A stretch of DNA of 64,000 bases, taken from contig NZ_CP070228.1 in assembly GCF_016904675.1 (NCBI RefSeq), positions 1,054,001 through 1,118,000 of the forward strand, given 5' to 3'. A program made the position numbers and the translations under genes. This stretch comes from Arcanobacterium phocisimile. Its GTDB lineage: Bacteria > Actinomycetota > Actinomycetes > Actinomycetales > Actinomycetaceae. Shown in pieces: positions 57,126 through 64,000 of this stretch (position 1 is its first letter; each line of letters begins with the position of its first letter). Under the pieces are notes generated by a model. It saw only the letters and a program-made list of their open reading frames with translations, was not told where the DNA came from and made no database searches.

Positions 57126-57161
57126 TGAGGGGCAGATGCGGCTCAACGCATCCGCCCCTCA
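57126..57161 (-). terminator. Attenuating hairpin after the binding-protein gene
   Basis: TGAGGGGCAGATGCG and CGCATCCGCCCCTCA pair with one mismatch, around GCTCAA. Placed 23 bases after the binding-protein stop and before the permease, it would let more binding protein than transporter be made, a common layout in ABC operons. Confidence 0.75.
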
Positions 57162-57184
57162 TTGGCTTTATTCAGATGTCTGAA

Positions 57185-58756
57185 TTACTTGTGGGTTGCA
57201 CTCAAGAGGTACAGACCCGTTGTAGCGATAGCGTCAACGCCATCAACGGTTGCTGGGTTGTAAGCAGTAATCATCTCACGGTGGAAGAGTGGGAAGATTG
57301 GAGCCTGCTCAGCAACGATATCCTGCAATTCGCCCCACTTGGCCTTGGCGTCAGCACCAGAGAGTGAATCGGCTTCGTTGATCAACTGCTGGATCTGTGC
57401 GTAAATCTCTGGATTCGAGTTAGCGAAGTTGGAACGCTTGTGCATCCAAGCGTTATCGCCGTACCACCAGGAGAAGAAGATGGCTGGGTCGTTACCGAAG
57501 ACCGATGGATCACCAGGAGCCAAAATCACATCGTAAGTTGGACTTTCAACGTCAGCGTTGTCTGCGTAGAGAGCTGCTGAAGCCTTGGACTCGATGTTGA
57601 CAGTGAGACCAAGCTTCTCCCAATCTTCCTTGATCTGTGGTGCAAGATTTGCAACCCATGGGTGATCTGTGGTGAGGAGGGTCATGTTGAGATCAGTTAC
57701 GCCAGCATCTGCAAGGAGCTTCTTTGCATCATCCATGGAGTAATCCATGTTCGTGGTTGGCTCCTTGAAGTCTGGGTTAACTTCTGGAAGGAAGGACTTT
57801 GCCTTCTTCGCCTTGCCCGATAGTGCGGAATCAATCAAACGCTGACCATCGACAGCCTTAATCAAAGCACGGCGAACTTCTGGCTTATCGAACGGGGCCT
57901 TGGTGGTGTTGAACATCAAGAACGGGTTGTTGTAACCCTCGACTTCCTTGACTTCCCAACCTGCACCCTTGAGCTCTTCGATGGTGGCAGCTGGAACTGC
58001 TTCCATGACGTCGATGGTGCCACCGAGGGCAGCTGCGAGACGCTGACTATCATCCTTTTGCGGATTCCAGACAATCTTCTCAAGCTTTGCTGGGTTCTTG
58101 CCGTTGTAGTGCTCGTTGACTACTGCGGTGATTGGGGTGCCTTCCTTAGGAGCGGATTCGAACTTGTATGGACCGGTACCGATCGGCATGGTCTTGAGTT
58201 CGTCGTCGCTCATTCCTGCAGGAACAACCTTCACCAAAGCCATACGCTCCTGGAGCTTAGCAAATGGGTAGTTGAGTTCTACAGTGACTGTGGAATCATC
58301 CTTTGCACTGACGGCCTTGATTGCCTTGAAGAATGGAGTGTAGAGACCACCTTCATTGGAGTTACGTTCAAATGACTTCACAACATCCTCAGCCTTAACT
58401 GGGGTGCCGTCTGAGAACTTAGCATCCTTACGAAGTGTGATTTCGTAGGTCAGTTCACCGACTTCCTTAGGCTCACCCTCAGCAAGAGCTGGGTGGGTGG
58501 AATAGTCTGCCATGTTGTAATCGTATAGGCCTTCGAGTATGTGCCAGTTGACACCGTTTGCAAGAGCAGAACCGGCGTGGATTGGGCTCCAGTTAGTTGT
58601 TTCGTATGCAACACCAGCGTTGAGAACACCAGATGGACCTTCAGAACCGGTCATCGCATCGTCAGTCTTCTTTTCTTCAGTTGATCCACCACAAGCACTC
58701 AGTGCCAAGGCAGTCGCTGCGAGGGTTGCAACGATTCGAGTCTTCTTTACAGACAT
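57185..58756 (-). CDS. Family 5 solute-binding lipoprotein
   Basis: The 523-residue protein has a lipoprotein signal peptide (KKTRIVATLAATALALSACGG; lipobox LSAC, acylated Cys at about 21) and the SBP_bac_5 fold: YEITLRKDAKFSDGTPVKAEDVVKSFERN (about 102-130, family signature) and GTGPYKFESAPKEGTPI. Family 5 proteins bind peptides, nickel, opines or, in the Sat/Sia branch, sialic acid. It is first in the operon, under a good promoter, and followed by a hairpin. Confidence 0.92.
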   Translation of the reverse strand: MSVKKTRIVATLAATALALSACGGSTEEKKTDDAMTGSEGPSGVLNAGVAYETTNWSPIHAGSALANGVNWHILEGLYDYNMADYSTHPALAEGEPKEVGELTYEITLRKDAKFSDGTPVKAEDVVKSFERNSNEGGLYTPFFKAIKAVSAKDDSTVTVELNYPFAKLQERMALVKVVPAGMSDDELKTMPIGTGPYKFESAPKEGTPITAVVNEHYNGKNPAKLEKIVWNPQKDDSQRLAAALGGTIDVMEAVPAATIEELKGAGWEVKEVEGYNNPFLMFNTTKAPFDKPEVRRALIKAVDGQRLIDSALSGKAKKAKSFLPEVNPDFKEPTTNMDYSMDDAKKLLADAGVTDLNMTLLTTDHPWVANLAPQIKEDWEKLGLTVNIESKASAALYADNADVESPTYDVILAPGDPSVFGNDPAIFFSWWYGDNAWMHKRSNFANSNPEIYAQIQQLINEADSLSGADAKAKWGELQDIVAEQAPIFPLFHREMITAYNPATVDGVDAIATTGLYLLSATHK

Positions 58757-58776
58757 AGACTTTCCTCTCCATTGAG

Positions 58777-58852
58777 CATATGAACGATATATCTATTTCG
58801 CTCGTATGTTGTCCGACAAATTCATACTAGATCCTCTACCCTTTGGTTGCAA
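58777..58852 (-). promoter_or_regulatory. Promoter and candidate operator of the transporter operon
   Basis: TTGCAA (58847-58852) and TAGTAT (58824-58829) are separated by 17 bases on the minus strand, a good sigma-A-type promoter. Downstream, CATACGAGCGA (complement of 58798-58808) and TCGTTCATATG (complement of 58777-58787) form an inverted repeat matching at 9 of 11 positions in the 5' untranslated region, a likely repressor site. Confidence 0.55.
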
Positions 58853-58929
58853 CGCATGAACACACCTTTTAGGTAACGATCTTATAACAGTTTGATATCG
58901 AGAAAACTTTACTGAAAACATCAAACGCA

Positions 58930-59778
58930 TTAGGCTCTGCGCTGAGCTCTAGCTGACGAATACAAGCACAGAGAAGTTGCCATAGCGACATTAAGAGACT
59001 CCGAAGCCCCCCACATCGGTATGCGTACGAGCGCATCAGCCCAGTTATATTGTTTGGCAGTGAAACCATGCGCTTCGTTACCCACAAGCCACATAGTCGG
59101 ACGACGTAAATCGATCGTCTCCAACGGGCGAGCGTCACGCCCGGCGAGGAAGGCGGCATCCGACAACTCCCCTAGGTCATACTCTCCATTTCCATCAGCT
59201 ATAAGTACTTGGAAACCCGCATGATGAGCACCGTTAACAACCCGTTCTACATCCTCATCTTCAATGATCGGAAGATGGAAATACGATCCAGCAGTAGCAC
59301 GCAATACTTTTGGATTTGTTGCATCGACGGATCCAGTGCCCAGAATAACCGCATCGGCAGCTGAGGCATCTGCTGAACGGATGATCGTACCTAAGTTTCC
59401 CGGATCTACCGTTTCAATCGCACAAACGAGCAAAGAGGCCTGTGCCATGATCTCGTCAAGATTTTCTTCATCGGGCACGGAGATTACCACGAACAAACCT
59501 TGAGCATTGGGAGCGACTTGCTGAGCTAAGTCTGCCGGCAATACGTGGGTATACGGATCGGACTCTTGTAATAGGCTGTCAATATCTGGATGCCGTCCCA
59601 AAGCTTCTTCAGTGACATACACATCGCGCACATTTGAGCGCATAAACACCAATGCTTCACGTACGCCCTGTGGTCCTTCAACGATCGCTTGACCATATTG
59701 ATGGCGAGCCTTGCGACGGTATAATCCAGTCACCTTTTTTAACTGGCCAGAATAGGTCATCATTGGTGTGCGCGGCAT
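58930..59778 (-). CDS. TrmH/SpoU-family RNA 2'-O-methyltransferase
   Basis: The 282-residue protein has an N-terminal substrate-binding domain (YRRKARHQYGQAIVEGPQGVREAL, about 20-43) and a SPOUT knot: VCAIETVDPGNLGTIIRSADAS (motif 1), WLVGNEAHGFT (motif 2) and VRIPMWGASESLNVAMATSLCLY (motif 3). It probably modifies 23S rRNA, as gene neighbours in actinobacteria (infC-rpmI-rplT-tsnR-like) usually do. It follows rplT after a terminator. It is a different subgroup from the gene at 1356-2201. Confidence 0.9.
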   Translation of the reverse strand: MPRTPMMTYSGQLKKVTGLYRRKARHQYGQAIVEGPQGVREALVFMRSNVRDVYVTEEALGRHPDIDSLLQESDPYTHVLPADLAQQVAPNAQGLFVVISVPDEENLDEIMAQASLLVCAIETVDPGNLGTIIRSADASAADAVILGTGSVDATNPKVLRATAGSYFHLPIIEDEDVERVVNGAHHAGFQVLIADGNGEYDLGELSDAAFLAGRDARPLETIDLRRPTMWLVGNEAHGFTAKQYNWADALVRIPMWGASESLNVAMATSLCLYSSARAQRRA

Positions 59779-59799
59779 CGATTCTCCTTGTACATAAAA

Positions 59800-59838
59800 T
59801 ACTACGCCCCCACTCTACTAAAGACTGGGGGCGTAGTA
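59800..59838 (-). terminator. Terminator of infC-rpmI-rplT
   Basis: TACTACGCCCCCA and TGGGGGCGTAGTA form a 13-bp perfect stem with a 13-base loop, 19 bases after the rplT stop. On the minus strand it is followed by TTTTATG. Confidence 0.85.
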
Positions 59839-59857
59839 AGTTTTATAACGCGTTAGT

Positions 59858-60238
59858 TCATGCGACCGGGGCGTTAACGTCAGCTGGAAGAGCCTTGCGT
59901 GCCGATTCAACAACAGCTGCGAAAGCTGCAGGATCGTTCACTGCCATCTCAGCAAGCATACGACGATCAAGTTCGATACCAGCGAGCTTGAGGCCCTGCA
60001 TGAAACGGTTGTAGGTCATACCGTTTGCGCGAGCACCGGCGTTAATACGAGCGATCCATAGCTTACGAAACTCGTTCTTGCGGACCTTGCGGTCGCGGTA
60101 GTTGTAGACGAACGAGTGCGTAACCTGCTCTTTTGCCTTACGGTACAGGCGGGAGCGCTGGCCACGGTAGCCAGATGCGCGCTCAAGGACTGTACGGCGC
60201 TTCTTCTTGGAATTAACAGCGTTCTTTACGCGTGCCAT
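59858..60238 (-). CDS. rplT: Ribosomal protein L20
   Basis: The 126-residue basic protein begins [19 protein letters not shown] and contains [18 protein letters not shown] and RIARINAG-type segments ([20 protein letters not shown]), all typical of L20, which binds 23S rRNA early in large-subunit assembly. In many bacteria it also controls its own operon. It follows rpmI by 27 bases. Confidence 0.96.
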   Translation of the reverse strand: MARVKNAVNSKKKRRTVLERASGYRGQRSRLYRKAKEQVTHSFVYNYRDRKVRKNEFRKLWIARINAGARANGMTYNRFMQGLKLAGIELDRRMLAEMAVNDPAAFAAVVESARKALPADVNAPVA

Positions 60239-60265
60239 GTTATATCTCCTTTAGTGCGAGCTGGC

Positions 60266-60460
60266 TCAGATGCCGAGCAATGACTTGACCTGCTTGACGT
60301 CTGCCCGTGCCACCGGCTGATCCGAGGACAGGCGGCGGGTACGGCGGGAGGACTTGTGCTCGAGAAGGTGGCGCTTGCCAGCCTGCTCACGCATAAGCTT
60401 GCCAGATCCCGTCTTGCGGAAACGCTTCTTTGCACCGGAGTGCGTCTTCATTTTTGGCAT
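60266..60460 (-). CDS. rpmI: Ribosomal protein L35
   Basis: The 64-residue protein begins [21 protein letters not shown] and has the [14 protein letters not shown] segment of L35. I start at ATG 60460 with ribosome site GAGGGA; an in-frame extension upstream to 60520 has no counterpart in the family. It is between infC and rplT, the standard order. Confidence 0.95.
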   Translation of the reverse strand: MPKMKTHSGAKKRFRKTGSGKLMREQAGKRHLLEHKSSRRTRRLSSDQPVARADVKQVKSLLGI

Positions 60461-60552
60461 TTTATTTTCCCTCAATGCTGTCGTTAAACAGCGTTCTGTT
60501 CTAGCTTTCGGCATGACCAAAAGCGGTTCGTGTCAGCTTGTCTTACGTTAAG

Positions 60553-61194
60553 TTATTTTTCGTCGGAAGACTCAAGCAATGAAGCAACTCGTTCGGCGTT
60601 TTTCTGCGTTCGACGTACTTCTTCAGCGCGACGGTTTTCCCGGTCGGCTTCGCGACGACGACGCTGATCTGACTTTGCTTCGGACTTTCGACGAGTCGGT
60701 GCAAGCACCATCACCATCGAACGTCCATCAACGCGAGGCGCAGATTCCACTACAGCATCTTCTGTGGTGTCGGCTGCCAATCGCTCCATCAGCTTGATCC
60801 CAAGTTCTGGACGTGACTGCTCACGGCCGCGGAACCGTAGCTGGATCTTGACTTTATCTCCACCGTTGAGGAATTTGATAATCCGCTTCAACTTGGTTTC
60901 ATAGTCGTGATGATCAATCTTGAGGCTGAGTCGCATTTCCTTGAGCTGGGTATTGCTCTGGTTACGACGTGACTCGCGTGCCTTCTGGGCGGCCTCATAC
61001 TTGAACTTGCCATAGTCCATGAGTTTGGCTACTGGCGGGTTCGCGTTTGGTGCCACTTCAACAAGATCGAGGTTCGCTTCTTGAGCGAGTCGCAGTGCAT
61101 CCTCTACACGTACTACGCCAACCTGTTCACCGGCTGGGCCCACGAGACGTACTTCGGCCACGTTGATTCGATCGTTGATCCTTGGCTCGTTGAT
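60553..61194 (-). CDS. infC: Translation initiation factor IF-3
   Basis: The factor has its N-terminal domain from [24 protein letters not shown] and the C-terminal domain with [21 protein letters not shown], then a charged tail. AGAGGAG ends 5 bases before ATC (61194) and 2 bases before ATT (61197), with no ribosome site at the in-frame ATG 61248. I therefore place the start at the rare AUC codon (213 residues), similar to the AUU start of infC in other bacteria, which allows IF-3 to limit its own synthesis. If ATG 61248 is used, 18 residues ([18 protein letters not shown]) are added. Confidence 0.88.
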   Translation of the reverse strand: MNEPRINDRINVAEVRLVGPAGEQVGVVRVEDALRLAQEANLDLVEVAPNANPPVAKLMDYGKFKYEAAQKARESRRNQSNTQLKEMRLSLKIDHHDYETKLKRIIKFLNGGDKVKIQLRFRGREQSRPELGIKLMERLAADTTEDAVVESAPRVDGRSMVMVLAPTRRKSEAKSDQRRRREADRENRRAEEVRRTQKNAERVASLLESSDEK

Positions 61195-61420
61195 AATTGC
61201 TCCTCTAACTAACTTCGACGTGCGACGCGCACGGAGTCCAGAGGGCATACGGTACTAAGCCGTATTCTCATAACCCGATCCCTTAGGGACCCAGGTGGGA
61301 ATTTCTCCGCTTGCGTTCCGGCTTATGCCGGTCGGTCACTGCCTAACTGTACCAGCTCTCCACTTCATGCACCTCATGGAGACGCCCGCAAAGTCATTCC
61401 CCAGCGGTGAGCTTGCACAC
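61195..61420 (-). ncRNA. Structured leader of infC-rpmI-rplT
   Basis: The minus strand between the SseB-like gene and infC contains several small stems: CCGGC-ATAA-GCCGG (near 61330), TCCC-TAA-GGGA (near 61285) and TACGG-CTTAG-TACCGTA (near 61250-61266). Operons with rplT usually carry a leader bound by L20 or other control RNA. I see the structures but cannot assign a named class. Confidence 0.4.
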
Positions 61421-61422
61421 TT

Positions 61423-62142
61423 TCACGCTTGGCGTGGACGAATTTCGACAAAGTCTAGACGCGCTTTGAGGTACGGATCGAGTTCAAGTGCGCGCCCGAC
61501 TTCTTGGGCTGCCACCATAACTCGTTCTACCGCTGTGTGCGCCGGCAGATAAATTTCTATCACTGACCGCCCATTCATACCCGGGATAATCTCGATGGCA
61601 TCGGCACCCGCTACGTGTTGACCAAGCTCCGCTAGCTTTTGAGAGATTTTATCATCAGCCCAGGGAGCTAACCATTTCCCACCAGTTGCCAGTGAGATGA
61701 CCGCGCTACGGCCAATCCATGTTTCGCTATCACTACCTGGATCGAGAACAAGCTGCCCGCCGTGGTGTTTCAATGTTGCTAATGCAACCGATTCAATGCC
61801 CGCTGGTACTGGCCTCGCTTCGGGATTCCAAGAAAGCAGAGCATCGACTGCGGAAAACACTGCAACAGCTTTACGATTGTCGGCAATCACCTGGCATTCA
61901 AGCATCGTCTTTTCGTCTTGCAGGTCAAGCGCAGCCGTCTGATGGTCGTTGATTTTCCCATGCTCATCTCGTCCGGGGTGGGCATGCGGTATAACTGGTA
62001 CTAAGACCCGATCAAGCACACTGACGATAGCCTCGACCCGATGTGCCGTCGGTTGCTCAAAAGCGAGCTTCAACGCCCGTGGCAAGGATCCGTCATCACC
62101 AGCAAACGGGTTCGGGGTCAGTAGCGCAGCAATATCAGGCAT
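61423..62142 (-). CDS. SseB-family protein
   Basis: The 239-residue protein looks like the SseB N-terminal domain family common beside infC in actinobacteria: TLECQ-like core VLVPVIPHAHPG, DEKTMLECQVIADNRKAVAVFSAVDALLSWNPEARPV and the SVALATLKHHGGQLVLDPGS segment. ATG 62142 is preceded by GGGGGAG; the frame upstream to 62163 is not needed. It overlaps the end of the preceding gene by 8 bases. Function is not established. Confidence 0.78.
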   Translation of the reverse strand: MPDIAALLTPNPFAGDDGSLPRALKLAFEQPTAHRVEAIVSVLDRVLVPVIPHAHPGRDEHGKINDHQTAALDLQDEKTMLECQVIADNRKAVAVFSAVDALLSWNPEARPVPAGIESVALATLKHHGGQLVLDPGSDSETWIGRSAVISLATGGKWLAPWADDKISQKLAELGQHVAGADAIEIIPGMNGRSVIEIYLPAHTAVERVMVAAQEVGRALELDPYLKARLDFVEIRPRQA

Positions 62143-62713
62143 CCGCTTCTCCCCCATCCGCACTCAAGCTGGCCATAACAGCTTCAACTTCGGCTAACGT
62201 CATCTCAGTGATCGCACCAGGCAGATCGGCAGCCTTTTCTTCACCTAATATCAAAGCTTCGATAATCGGATCGAGACTGTTGAGCAATAAACCTGCAGGA
62301 ATATCTTCGCCTCGCCGCCCATTCAAGAACCGAACTGCGTTGACCATACCAGACGTACCACTTTCAGTTCCGATGTCGTCACCCAAATCCGCAGTAATTA
62401 AAACAACGCCGTAGGGAGAAAGCTCAGAAAAGAGCGATGCTACCAGTTCAGGGCTATCCGACAGTTCAGTCGGTTCAGATTCTGGGGTATCCCCTGAGCC
62501 ATCGAGAGTATCTATCTCGGGTGCAGGACTTGACCCCAGCAGCTCGGAGATATCCCAGTCGGCAAATTCTGGCACCGGAAGTTCACGCACAAGTGCCACG
62601 CCTGAGCTGGTGCTAACAGCAACTGCCTCAATTCCGCGTAATTTCGACACAGCTGCGATCATCTTGGTGTGGTTGAACGGAGTTAAAACGAGGTATCGCC
62701 GAGCAGAATTCAC
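62135..62713 (-). CDS. Conserved hypothetical acidic protein
   Basis: The 192-residue acidic protein has an N-terminal RRYLVLTPFNHTKMIAAVSKLRGI and an acidic linker (TLDGSGDTPESEPTELSDSPE, about 75-95), then a helix-rich C-terminal half (AGLLLNSLDPIIEALILGEEKAADLPGAI). No domain is recognised. The GTG start 62713 has a moderate GGAAGG ribosome site. It is translationally coupled to the SseB-like gene and precedes infC in the same orientation, so it may be expressed with the translation genes. Confidence 0.7.
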   Translation of the reverse strand: MNSARRYLVLTPFNHTKMIAAVSKLRGIEAVAVSTSSGVALVRELPVPEFADWDISELLGSSPAPEIDTLDGSGDTPESEPTELSDSPELVASLFSELSPYGVVLITADLGDDIGTESGTSGMVNAVRFLNGRRGEDIPAGLLLNSLDPIIEALILGEEKAADLPGAITEMTLAEVEAVMASLSADGGEADA

Positions 62714-62826
62714 AGCTGACCAGCCTTCCGATGTTATATCGCTTGCGGGGAGAACCCTCCCACCTTCATCAAGTTAACAGTCTAGACTGCCACAACGCAG
62801 GTATCAAAAACTTAGGACCACCGTCC

Positions 62827-62845
62827 CAAGGCTTGCCTAACCTTG
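62827..62845. promoter_or_regulatory. Candidate DtxR/IdeR box
   Basis: CAAGGCTTGCCTAACCTTG agrees at 13 of 19 positions with the DtxR/IdeR consensus TTAGGTTAGCCTAACCTAA, with the right half CCTAACCT intact. It lies 67 bases upstream of the VIT1-type transporter start, where iron-dependent repression or activation would be expected. Confidence 0.5.
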
Positions 62846-62911
62846 CTATCACAACGAAAAACAAACATCTAAACTGGTGATAACACTGATCAAGAGAGAA
62901 TGGAGAGCAAG

Positions 62912-63676
62912 ATGACTCTTACCTATGCTTCTTCCGAATGCGATTGCGAAATTAAGTTGCATGCTCCCGAACATCTTGATTTCACTGCTTCTACCGAAGA
63001 TGATTCAATGTTCGGTTCGCGCTTAAACTGGCTACGCGCTGGTGTTCTTGGAGCCAACGACGGTATTGTTTCAACCGCCGGTATCGTCATGGGTGTTTCT
63101 GGTGCAGCAGTAGATAGCCATGCACTGTTCGCTGCCGGTCTGGCAGGAATGGTAGCAGGCGCCTTGTCAATGGCAGCGGGCGAATACGTGTCTGTTTCTA
63201 CACAGCGCGACACGGAACAGGCTGCAGTGGCACGTCAGCGCTCTTTTTTCCGACGCGACCCGTACGCTGCTCAGCAACGCCTCGCTAGTTTGATTGCAGG
63301 TCGAGGAATTTCCAAGCCGTTGGCGTGGCAGATGTCGGCTGAACTCACGAAGAAAGATCCAATTCACGCCCTAGCACAATATGAGCATGGGATCGACGCC
63401 GATGAGTTAACAAACCCATGGCATGCCACGTGGGCATCAATGATTTCATTTATCCTCGGTGCGATCATTCCATTTTTGGTAATGATTCTCTCTCCAATTT
63501 CGATCGCCGTTCCGCTTACAGTCGCTTCAGTAAGCTTTGCACTAGCTATCACCGGTTCGGTGTCAGCCTGGCTTGGTGATGCACCGATTCTGCCTGCCAC
63601 TATTCGCAATGTTGTATGGGGCAATCTCGCAATGTGGGGTACTTACGGCATTGGATTACTTGTTGCGAACGTATAG
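62912..63676 (+). CDS. VIT1/CCC1-family metal (Fe/Mn) transporter
   Basis: The 254-residue protein has the family core LNWLRAGVLGANDGIVSTAGIVMGVSGA (about 42-69), a second helix AGLAGMVAGALSMAAGEYVSVSTQRDTE and three C-terminal helices (about 180-250). A soluble segment (about 115-160, RRDPYAAQQRLASLIAGRGI) carries the usual cytoplasmic helix. Such proteins export or store iron and manganese. An N-terminal cysteine pair CDCEIKLHAPEH adds possible metal ligands. ATG 62912 has ribosome site GGAGAG at proper spacing; ATG 62900 is less good. A DtxR-like box lies upstream. Confidence 0.88.
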   Translation: MTLTYASSECDCEIKLHAPEHLDFTASTEDDSMFGSRLNWLRAGVLGANDGIVSTAGIVMGVSGAAVDSHALFAAGLAGMVAGALSMAAGEYVSVSTQRDTEQAAVARQRSFFRRDPYAAQQRLASLIAGRGISKPLAWQMSAELTKKDPIHALAQYEHGIDADELTNPWHATWASMISFILGAIIPFLVMILSPISIAVPLTVASVSFALAITGSVSAWLGDAPILPATIRNVVWGNLAMWGTYGIGLLVANV

Positions 63677-63720
63677 GACGCGCATAGCACAGCCTGCACA
63701 TGTTGCCTTGGACGTACATG

Positions 63721-63751
63721 GTGGCTGGATCCACTTATGGGATCCAGCCAC
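63721..63751. terminator. Terminator between VIT1-type and prenyltransferase genes
   Basis: GTGGCTGGATCC and GGATCCAGCCAC form a 12-bp stem with a 7-base loop (ACTTATG), followed on the plus strand by TTTCT. It is between convergent genes. Confidence 0.8.
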
Positions 63752-63754
63752 TTT

Positions 63755-64000
63755 CTAGTTCGCTCCAGTCACGTTATCTATTGCTCCACCAAAGCGCCGG
63801 TTACGCGAGGCATAGTCGCTGATGCACCGCCACAGAGTAGTGCGGTCGAATTCTGGCCAGGCTTCGTCAACGAACATCATTTCCGCATACGACGACTGCC
63901 AAAGCATGAAATTCGAAATACGTTGCTCTCCCCCGGATCGGATGAACAAATCGACGTCGGGAAGCTCCGGTTTATAGAGTGCTTGCGCAATGGTTTCTTC
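63755..64000 (-). CDS. uppS: Isoprenyl (cis-polyprenyl) diphosphate synthase, C-terminal part
   Basis: The frame runs in from the window end and stops at 63755, giving about 81 residues. The segment PDVDLFIRSGGEQRISNFMLWQ is the conserved C-terminal signature of cis-prenyltransferases (RTSGExRxSNFLLWQ type) and WPEFDRTTLWRCISDYASRNRRFG is its usual end. The enzyme makes the C50 or C55 carrier lipid for cell-wall synthesis. The N-terminal part and start lie outside the window. Confidence 0.92.
   Translation of the reverse strand, partial: EETIAQALYKPELPDVDLFIRSGGEQRISNFMLWQSSYAEMMFVDEAWPEFDRTTLWRCISDYASRNRRFGGAIDNVTGAN

Overview
The window looks like chromosomal DNA of an actinobacterium of moderate G+C content, most likely family Actinomycetaceae (an Arcanobacterium- or Trueperella-like organism). 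I judge this from gene order rather than from a database search. The supporting marks are: a LexA box of the actinobacterial type (TCGAAC-N4-GTTCGA); the divergent glgA/glgC pair; the SUF operon sufR-sufB-sufD-Rieske-sufC-sufS-sufU-sufT; the cluster TPR protein-HAD-56-aa protein-tlyA-nadK-recN-steA-steB, which matches Rv1691-Rv1698; an rRNA operon with no spacer tRNA; and a peptide-type ABC transporter with a fused permease-ATPase. Most genes are on the minus strand.

Layout. 1-10.6 kb: an SOS-controlled ImuA-like gene (cut by the window edge), trmL, a small XRE regulator, a TrmH-type methyltransferase, an NfeD/SPFH pair, an ABC ATPase, divergent glgA/glgC, a SixA-type phosphatase, an ABC-F ATPase and a zinc metallopeptidase. 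10.7-17.3 kb: the complete SUF iron-sulfur operon with its own SufR regulator. 17.3-28.6 kb: one long minus-strand run, NUDIX-murJ-(MraY/WecA-like membrane protein)-steB-steA-recN-nadK-tlyA-56-aa protein-HAD-TPR protein. It joins envelope and division functions with DNA repair, NAD(P) supply and rRNA methylation. 28.8-34.4 kb: a 16S-23S-5S operon, minus strand, with its promoter, boxA-like elements and terminator.

34.5-41.4 kb is the accessory part. It holds a TMEM175-type channel, a decayed IS3-family element with well preserved ends, about 0.9 kb of apparently empty DNA, and a three-gene module made of two paralogous polytopic membrane proteins around a membrane-anchored SRPBCC-like protein, with a divergent promoter region. 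I regard this module as the best candidate for an undescribed system. 41.5-51.6 kb: tyrS, a YkvI-type permease, a tightly coupled operon (ArgD-like protein lacking the PLP lysine, argR, nitroreductase), an SDR oxidoreductase and pheST. 51.8-58.8 kb: a LEA-like stress protein, then a family-5 solute-binding ABC transporter with a DapA/NanA-family aldolase in the same operon, an arrangement like the sialic acid transporters of Haemophilus ducreyi and Corynebacterium glutamicum. 58.9-64 kb: a second TrmH-family enzyme, infC-rpmI-rplT with a structured leader and an apparent AUC/AUU start, two SseB-region genes, a VIT1-type metal transporter behind a DtxR/IdeR-like box, and the 3' part of a cis-prenyltransferase gene.

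Starts were chosen from visible Shine-Dalgarno sequences and family start positions, so several differ from the longest open frame. Ends of rRNA genes are approximate.
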